Positions 58,541 to 64,000 of a stretch of 64,000 nucleotides of DNA are shown piece after piece. Under the pieces are notes generated by a model, which saw only the letters and a list, made by a program, of their open reading frames with translations, had not been told where the DNA came from and did no database searches. Position numbers and translations under genes: made by a program. Location of the stretch: NCBI GenBank assembly GCA_002499905.1, contig DANP01000028.1:58565-122564 (forward strand). The letters run 5' to 3'. The first letter of the stretch is position 1; every line of letters starts with the position of its first letter. The stretch is from Methanolinea sp. UBA277. Lineage in GTDB: Archaea > Halobacteriota > Methanomicrobia > Methanomicrobiales > Methanospirillaceae.

Positions 58541-61171
58541 TCAGGAATCGGGTCTCTGGAGCGAAGCCAGTTTCCGGGCCAGGACACGCTGCTCGGTAAC
58601 GTCTTCCACAATCCCGTTGATGTAGGCAATCTCTCCGTTCTTGTCAAACGTTGCAAGGGCAGTTACCAGGACATAGGCGACCGTCCCGTCCCGTCTCTTC
58701 AGGAGGATCTCCCGGTTTCGCACGAACCCTCCTTCCTTCAGTTCCTTCAGGAGATCTTCTCTACCGTGTGCTCTGAGGAAGAGATCAGATACCGGCAGAT
58801 CCTGAACAGACTGGAGAGAAGGATACCCCAGGATCCTGACCAGTGAAGTATTTCCCCAGAGGAACCGTCCTTCGGGATCCCCGGTGCTGCGGTAGATTCC
58901 GACATTGATGGAATCAACCAGGTCCCGGTACTGGGATTCAAGCTTCTGTAATCGCTCTTCAGCTTTTTTTGCCGATATATCCTTAACGATAGTCGATGTC
59001 CCAATAATCTGGTTATCCCGGTCGAAGATGGGTGAGATGGTCACCGAAACATCGATGATCTTTCCGTCTTTCCTCTTTCGTTCGGTTTCAAAATCGGATA
59101 TGAATTCCCCCTGCGAGACTTTTTCCAGGAGCATGTCTTTCTCGTACAGCCGGGATTCCGGGAAGATGATATCAATATCCTTCCCGATTGCTTCACCGGT
59201 TGAATATCCATAGATACGTTGTGCCCCCGGATTCCAAGTCTGGATCTTCCCGCCGGTGGTCATTCCGATAATAGCGTCGTGGGAAGATCGGACAATTTCG
59301 GCGAGAAGGTTCCTGTCCTTCTCTGCTTCCTCCTCCTCAGAGATGTCTTCGTAGAGAATGAGCTGACACCCGTCCGGGAGGGTCACCGGACGGAAAATGA
59401 CCGTTTTGATGGTCCCGTCCTTGCACCGTACCCCGAACTTTCGGGGCCGAATCTCCCCAATCGATGATCGTTTCAGGTCGCTAATCCAGAGATCACGGGC
59501 TTTCTGCATGGTCTCCCCATTCGGAAATGCATGGAGGAACCACTTGCTGCCGGTCGGGATATCGTCGAGGGTATACCCGAATGTTTCAATGAACTTGTCG
59601 TTGATGAAGAGGTAGTGTCCATCATGGCTGATGATCGAGACGGGAAGGGGCGCCGTTTCGGCGATAATCCGGAACCGGTCGTCACTCAGGGAAAGGGAGT
59701 TCCGGGTGATGAGCTGCTGCAGGGTAAGCGCCCCCATCCGGATGAATATCTCGATAAGATACCGGTTTTCAAGGATTACATCGGGGGGGAGGCAGATTGC
59801 GACCGCACCGAGGATAGTACCTTCCCGGATTATCAGGGTGACATACGTCCGCCTTCTCCCTATGGCAGCTTCAATCCGCTCGTAGGCCTGTTCTCCTAAC
59901 ATAGATGATATCAGTTCGTGAGAGTTCTCAGAAATCTCTCCGGCAATGACCGGTTCAGACTCGTGTTCGCCGCGGAACACGGATATTGGTACGATGAACC
60001 TGACAGAATGATCTGGAAAGACGGTATCAAGAAGGTCTGTTCCTTCCCCATCCCTGATTGACTGCACCACCATCTCTCCTGTCTTCTCGTCATAGGTGAA
60101 GACAAAATTCACAGCCCGGGGAACGAGTTCGGAAAGGCCGGTTGAGAGATGCCAGATCAGGTCCTCTTCCCGTTGGCTTATCAGAAAATCGTGTGATTTC
60201 CGGCAGAGGAATTCCATGTGGGCAACATGGGATATCCGCTCTTGCTCAATTTCAAGTTCTGCGGAAACATCCCGTGCAATACCATGATATCCAAGCAATT
60301 GTCCCGCATCATTGTGGATTGCCTGAACAGCAATTGAAAAGGGCCGGCTTCCCCGCACCGTTTCCAGTCTGGTGATGATCCTTGTGAGGGGCTCCACGGG
60401 GGTCAGTGCCAGGACCGCTTCCCTGAAACGACTGGCATCATCGCCTGGGAAGAACGAGAAGATGCCTTTCCCCCTGATACCGGATTCAGTCGTCCCGAAT
60501 GTCGTTGCGAATCTCCAGTTCGTAAAGGTGATATTTCCGTCAGGGAGAAACCTGAAGATGAGTTCGGTCTGGTTCTCGACAATCGCCTTGTAGTGTGCTT
60601 CGGAGAGGAGGAGGGCATCCCGGTAGCGTAAATGCTCGGTGACGTTCTCGATGAAGATAACCATCCCCGGAGAGGTGTCCTCAAACACCATGGGGACGTA
60701 CCTGGCCCTGAAATGGTGTATGGCCTTCGGATCATCCTCGCCCGGAAGGCATACGTTCAGGTCTTCCACTCCCTCTTCTTCAAAGGCATCGGGTTTCAGG
60801 CTGGAGATGAGCGGCCAGGGGTGGTCATCGATCCGGCTCCCGATCAGGTCATCATGCCGGAGTTTCACCAGGTTGAGCAGCGGATTATTCGCTTTAAGGA
60901 TGGTATGATTGTCATCGAGGACAAGGATCATATCTGATAAATAGTCAAGAATTCCGGTGACTGGTATCTTGGTGGCGAACGAGTAGACTTTGCTGGTCCC
61001 GATAGTCTGCAGTTCCACCTGGCCCATCCGGTGGAGATATCCGAGATCCTTTGAAACAACATGTCTCCGGAGACCAAGACGGTCAGCAATCTCGGAGATT
61101 GAGAGCCCCCTCGGTTGGGCTTTCAGGAGGTCCCGTATTCTGCTGATACGCCGGTCTACGTGATTTTCCAT
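58541..61171 (-). CDS. HTH and multi-PAS/GAF sensor protein without kinase domain
   Basis: This protein of about 876 aa starts with a winged HTH (RISRIRDLLKAQPRGLSISEIADRLGLRRHVVSKDLGYLHRMGQVE, residues about 8-60). Five PAS domains follow (about 70-185, 190-310, 490-605, 610-730, 735-860) with a GAF-like region between the second and third (about 320-480). No histidine kinase, GGDEF or receiver domain is present, so it should act as a one-component DNA-binding sensor. ATG 61171 (MENHVDRR) is chosen over 61210. A TTTTTAG about 27 bases upstream may be its TATA box. The signals sensed are unknown. Confidence 0.87.
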   Translation of the reverse strand: MENHVDRRISRIRDLLKAQPRGLSISEIADRLGLRRHVVSKDLGYLHRMGQVELQTIGTSKVYSFATKIPVTGILDYLSDMILVLDDNHTILKANNPLLNLVKLRHDDLIGSRIDDHPWPLISSLKPDAFEEEGVEDLNVCLPGEDDPKAIHHFRARYVPMVFEDTSPGMVIFIENVTEHLRYRDALLLSEAHYKAIVENQTELIFRFLPDGNITFTNWRFATTFGTTESGIRGKGIFSFFPGDDASRFREAVLALTPVEPLTRIITRLETVRGSRPFSIAVQAIHNDAGQLLGYHGIARDVSAELEIEQERISHVAHMEFLCRKSHDFLISQREEDLIWHLSTGLSELVPRAVNFVFTYDEKTGEMVVQSIRDGEGTDLLDTVFPDHSVRFIVPISVFRGEHESEPVIAGEISENSHELISSMLGEQAYERIEAAIGRRRTYVTLIIREGTILGAVAICLPPDVILENRYLIEIFIRMGALTLQQLITRNSLSLSDDRFRIIAETAPLPVSIISHDGHYLFINDKFIETFGYTLDDIPTGSKWFLHAFPNGETMQKARDLWISDLKRSSIGEIRPRKFGVRCKDGTIKTVIFRPVTLPDGCQLILYEDISEEEEAEKDRNLLAEIVRSSHDAIIGMTTGGKIQTWNPGAQRIYGYSTGEAIGKDIDIIFPESRLYEKDMLLEKVSQGEFISDFETERKRKDGKIIDVSVTISPIFDRDNQIIGTSTIVKDISAKKAEERLQKLESQYRDLVDSINVGIYRSTGDPEGRFLWGNTSLVRILGYPSLQSVQDLPVSDLFLRAHGREDLLKELKEGGFVRNREILLKRRDGTVAYVLVTALATFDKNGEIAYINGIVEDVTEQRVLARKLASLQRPDS

Positions 61172-61475
61172 TGGAATAGAATCCGGAGATGTCCCTAAAA
61201 ACTTTTGCAATTGTGTTTAAATGTCAATATCGGGTAGCAGCCGGTGATACGGCACTATTGTGCGGCTGTGCCATGCAATGCTGGTGTCCTCATTGCCTGC
61301 CAATTTATGGTGACAATATTATATTGCAAATTATTATTTAAACGCACCCATCACTTCTCTCTGCCGTGGGAGGAAAATCCCATGGCACCAGAACGGGGGA
61401 AATCTTACGAATAATATAGCCAATACGGGAAAAACGGTAGTTACAATCTCACACAACGCGGACTATTTTTTCCGG
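61172..61475. other. Divergent AT-rich promoter region
   Basis: A 304-base gap between the HTH-PAS gene and the TPR gene. It holds AT-rich boxes near 61332-61343 (ATTATTTAAACG) and 61410-61419 (AATAATATAG, a candidate TATA box for the TPR gene). The inverted repeat CAATAT-T-ATATTG (61314-61326) could be an operator. No coding sequence was recognised. Confidence 0.45.
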
Positions 61476-61766
61476 ATGGCACATCAAGCTGTGCATGCAG
61501 GTGATCACCTGCATGCCCTTGATTATCTCGACCGGGCTCTCGAAACGGATCCCCACTTTGCCGGGGCCTGGCATGAAAAGGGCAACTGCCTCGATAATCT
61601 GGGCCGCTGTGATGAAGCCCTTGCCTGCTATGATCAGGCTCTGAAACTCGACCCGTACAATGCAGAAACATGGTACAACAAGGGACTCACCCTGAAGCGG
61701 ATTGGCCGCGAGACCGAGGCATATGCGAGTATTAACCGGGGGATAGATCTGGCCCTCGGGAGATAG
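61476..61766 (+). CDS. Small TPR-repeat protein
   Basis: This 96-aa protein consists almost wholly of two to three tetratricopeptide repeats (HALDYLDRALETDPHFAGAWHEKGNCLDNLGR, then CDEALACYDQALKLDPYNAETWYNKGLTLKRIGR). Such units bind partner proteins. No signal peptide. Upstream in-frame codons (back to a TAG) contain no usual start, so ATG 61476 is used. It is divergent from the HTH-PAS gene. The partner is unknown. Confidence 0.85.
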   Translation: MAHQAVHAGDHLHALDYLDRALETDPHFAGAWHEKGNCLDNLGRCDEALACYDQALKLDPYNAETWYNKGLTLKRIGRETEAYASINRGIDLALGR

Positions 61767-61887
61767 CCCCGCTGAAGGATTTTTTTCCGGTATGATTCTC
61801 AGTTCCTGAAATTCGACGTACGACAGTCTCCCTTTCAGGACTCTTAGCAAGAGAACAGTCCGGAAGGCCTGGAACGAAAAAAAGGGG

Positions 61888-63060
61888 TTAGTTGGAGTAG
61901 GCAGACTTGCCCAGTTTCGGCTCGAAGGTTGCATCGGCCTCGGCCCGGATCGCGTGTGAGAACAGGGCAAGAGGAATATCCATCGCACAGAGCTCCTCGC
62001 ACTGGCCACAGTTGACACATGAGTCAGAGATGTGTGCAAACCTGCGGAGGTGGAACATCGGGTTCGGCGGAACCTGGCCGGGCTCAACCGAATAGGACTT
62101 CTTGAGGGTCTCTGAAACCGGGAAGCAGACCGGGCAGTTCTCAATGCATGAGTAGCACTTGATACAGCGCGAGGTCTCCTTGTTGATCATGGTCCAGGGA
62201 TCCTTTCCGAGTCTGGCAAAGTCCTTCTTCCGCCACTTCTCTCCGAGCTTCAGCATGGCGCCCTCGACCTTCCCGCGAATCTCGATTCCCTTCGGAACCG
62301 GTGCCTCGGTGGCGAGTGCACCACCCTTGACCGCTTTTGACAGGAGGTCTGCCCCCTTGTCGCTGCAGACTTCGACGAAGGTTGCCTTGCCGGCTTTGTC
62401 ACCGATGACTCCCCAGTTTCCACAGGCCAGATCAGCCTGCCGGGGCACCTTATAGAGGCAGCGACGGCAGTTGGTTCTCCGTCCGAATCCTTCATCTTCG
62501 AGTTCATCGATGGAGATCCCCTTGTGGCCGCCTTCATACTCGATGATGAACTGGCCCTTGTCGATCTCTTCCTTGTGGACGAGGTCGGGGTTCACACCGT
62601 ACTTCTCGGTGATCATGTACCGGGCCATCATGGGGCTGACAGTTCCTCCGCAATTGACGCCGATCAGGAGGAGATTGTCCAGGTTGACCTCCTTGCGCTT
62701 GGCGAGCTCCTGAAGTGCCATGAGATCGCAGCCTTTGACGGTCATCCCGATCTTCATGTTCTTTGCGCCGTTGAAACGCTTCTTCACCACACTGGCGAGG
62801 AGCACTGTTCCGCAGTGGAGTGATCCAGCCGTATCCTTGAGTTGTTTCGGATCGGTAACCAGAGTGGGGACCGCATCATAAACATCCTGGCCCTTCTTCA
62901 CGACGAGTACGGCATCCACCAGCTTGTTCTCGAGGGCATACTTGAGGAGCGTGGTGACCGCACCGCCGCATTCAGCTTTCTTGGCAATATCCTGGTCGTT
63001 CGTCCATGCGTAGACCATATCACCTTTCTTGATCTCCGGTTTGGATGAAAAGAGTCCCAT
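61888..63060 (-). CDS. fdhB: F420-dependent formate dehydrogenase beta subunit
   Basis: This 390-aa subunit belongs to the FrhB/FdhB family and reduces coenzyme F420 through FAD. It has AECGGAVTTLLKYALENKLVDAVLVV, the conserved VNCGGTVSP, and CRRCLYKVPRQADLACGNWGVIGD. Two ferredoxin-type clusters lie near the end (CIKCYSCIENCPVC and CVNCGQCEELC). ATG 63060 follows GGAGGGG by about six bases and comes just after the fdhA stop. The enzyme lets the cell use formate for methanogenesis. Confidence 0.95.
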   Translation of the reverse strand: MGLFSSKPEIKKGDMVYAWTNDQDIAKKAECGGAVTTLLKYALENKLVDAVLVVKKGQDVYDAVPTLVTDPKQLKDTAGSLHCGTVLLASVVKKRFNGAKNMKIGMTVKGCDLMALQELAKRKEVNLDNLLLIGVNCGGTVSPMMARYMITEKYGVNPDLVHKEEIDKGQFIIEYEGGHKGISIDELEDEGFGRRTNCRRCLYKVPRQADLACGNWGVIGDKAGKATFVEVCSDKGADLLSKAVKGGALATEAPVPKGIEIRGKVEGAMLKLGEKWRKKDFARLGKDPWTMINKETSRCIKCYSCIENCPVCFPVSETLKKSYSVEPGQVPPNPMFHLRRFAHISDSCVNCGQCEELCAMDIPLALFSHAIRAEADATFEPKLGKSAYSN

Positions 63061-63061
63061 A

Positions 63062-64000
63062 TTACTTCCCCTCCGCAATCTTCTGCACTTTCACAGCACA
63101 GGCCTTATACTCCGGAATTTTAGCGATAGGATCGAGAGCATTGTTGGTGAGCACGTTGGCCGCACACTCCTTGAAGTGGAAGGGCATGAACATGACCCCC
63201 TTCATGATGTCATTGGTCACCCTGGCCGGCACATCCACCTGGCCGCGGCGGGTGATCGCCCGGATCATCTCCTTGTCCGTGATGCCGAGTTGTTTCGCAT
63301 CCTCCGGATTGATCTCTATCCACCCTGTCGGCTCTTCGGCCTCAAGGTCTTTGGACCGCCGGGTCATGGTACCGGTGTGCCAGTGCCACAGGCAGCGGCC
63401 GGTGGTGAGGATGAACGGGTATTCCGCGTCAGGAACTTCTGCCGCGGGTTTGTACGGAACACCAAAGAAGACACCCAGGCCGTCGGGATGGGCGAACTTT
63501 TCCTTGTGAAGGATGGGTGTTCCCGGGTGATCCGCAGCCGGGCAGGGCCAGTGCAGAGCCTCGGGCTTGTTCAGGCGCTGGTAGTTCATGCCGGCGTAGG
63601 ACGGCGTCACTTTGGCGATCTCGTTGAAGATATCTTCGGCGCTGTTCCAGGCGAACTGTTTCCCATAGCCCATCTTTGTGGCGATCTCCTTCATGATCAC
63701 CCAGTCGAGCTTTGCCTGTCCCGGTGGAGCCTGTGCCGTTCTCCACATCTGGACACGGCGCTCGGTGCTGGTCTGGGTACCGTCCTTCTCTGCATAGCAG
63801 CAGGCGGGCAGCACAACATCGGCCAGTTCGGCGGTCTCAGACATGAAGATATCCTGCACTACCAGGAATTCGATGTTCTTGAATGCTTTTTCGACGTGGT
63901 GGATGTCAGGGTCCGAGATCAGCGGGTTCTCGCCCATGATGTACAAGCACTTGAGCTCGCCGGGCTTGTCCGCGAGGACATCCATCATGGTCGTTACTTC
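63062..64000 (-). CDS. fdhA: Formate dehydrogenase alpha subunit, C-terminal part (cut by window edge)
   Basis: About 312 codons of the molybdopterin/tungstopterin-containing catalytic subunit are visible, open at the right edge. Family segments are MGENPLISDPDIHHVEKAFKNIEFLVVQDIFMSETAELADVVLPA, YAEKDGTQTSTERRVQ, TTGRCLWHWHTGTMTRRSKDL and the C-terminal molydopterin-binding barrel. The Cys or Sec ligand and the N-terminal Fe-S cluster lie outside the window. The stop is two bases before the fdhB start, so the two are co-expressed. The cofactor would be supplied by the moeA genes at 17-20 kb. Confidence 0.95.
   Translation of the reverse strand, partial: EVTTMMDVLADKPGELKCLYIMGENPLISDPDIHHVEKAFKNIEFLVVQDIFMSETAELADVVLPACCYAEKDGTQTSTERRVQMWRTAQAPPGQAKLDWVIMKEIATKMGYGKQFAWNSAEDIFNEIAKVTPSYAGMNYQRLNKPEALHWPCPAADHPGTPILHKEKFAHPDGLGVFFGVPYKPAAEVPDAEYPFILTTGRCLWHWHTGTMTRRSKDLEAEEPTGWIEINPEDAKQLGITDKEMIRAITRRGQVDVPARVTNDIMKGVMFMPFHFKECAANVLTNNALDPIAKIPEYKACAVKVQKIAEGK

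Noticed and set aside
1..64000. CRISPR array, transposase, integrase or prophage genes
   Set aside because: No regularly spaced repeats and no proteins of these types were seen.
63062..64000. Selenocysteine codon in fdhA
   Set aside because: The active-site residue is upstream of the visible part, so Cys versus Sec cannot be judged here.

Overview
The window is chromosomal DNA of a hydrogenotrophic methanogen, most likely of the order Methanomicrobiales. Evidence for this: archaeal ribosomal, replication and tRNA-charging genes (IleRS, GatD/GatE, Thg1, DtdA, RfcL, archaeal histone, SecE-Spt5-L11-L1-L10-L12); two methanogenesis marker genes (mmp2, mmp4/mtxX); MptE of methanopterin synthesis; an F420-dependent formate dehydrogenase at the right edge; and a cluster for the reductive partial citric acid cycle. 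The DNA is GC-rich and densely coded. TATA-like boxes lie about 26 bases before several start codons, which suggests many leaderless messages. No IS element, prophage, CRISPR array or rRNA gene was seen; there is one tRNA gene (Lys).

Layout. 1-5.5 kb: end of ilvD, a tiny double-CxxC protein, a zinc-ribbon RDD membrane protein, and a two-permease ABC exporter with its ATPase divergent. The first permease carries a PrsW-like intramembrane protease region. 5.8-11.1 kb: tRNA-Lys; a coupled trio (TrkA-N/DHH protein, mptE, radical SAM protein); then an M50-CBS protease back to back with a PRC-barrel protein. 11.2-20.4 kb: thg1 against ileS, an aldehyde dehydrogenase coupled to a LOG-like protein, and a molybdopterin operon (58-aa CxLGCF protein, moeA, moeA-PBP fusion). 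20.4-26 kb: dtdA-ftsZ-secE-spt5, then the ribosomal stalk operon with a recognisable L1-binding hairpin upstream of rpl1.

26-37.2 kb: archaemetzincin and UPF0146 as a tight divergent pair, rfcL, mmp2-mmp4, a histone, a HEAT protein, mat-hisG-hisA-hisB, a methyltransferase and a zinc-ribbon protein. 37.2-43.3 kb: one operon fumA-fumB-korD-korA-korB-korC-sucC-sucD. It covers malate/fumarate interconversion, succinate activation and reductive carboxylation to 2-oxoglutarate; fumarate reductase is not in it. 43.4-47.4 kb: rpl10e, a NitT/TauT-type ABC importer and a divergent HTH regulator, separated by an AT-rich operator-like region.

47.5-58.3 kb: argH-gatD-gatE, a small RGG-like protein, an operon of helical protein, nitroreductase, UPF0212, PfkB kinase and DUF2070 membrane protein, then an orphan protein and a DUF457 membrane hydrolase. 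58.5-64 kb: an HTH-multi-PAS sensor without a kinase domain, a TPR protein, and fdhB with the 3' part of fdhA.

Clear trends: operons are joined by 4-base ATGA/GTGA overlaps, and four of ten convergent gene pairs overlap at their 3' ends by 14 to 71 bases. The best regulatory signal is the L1-binding mimic before rpl1. The least explained items are the CxLGCF protein, the double-CxxC protein, the 108-aa protein at 56902 and the permease-protease fusion.
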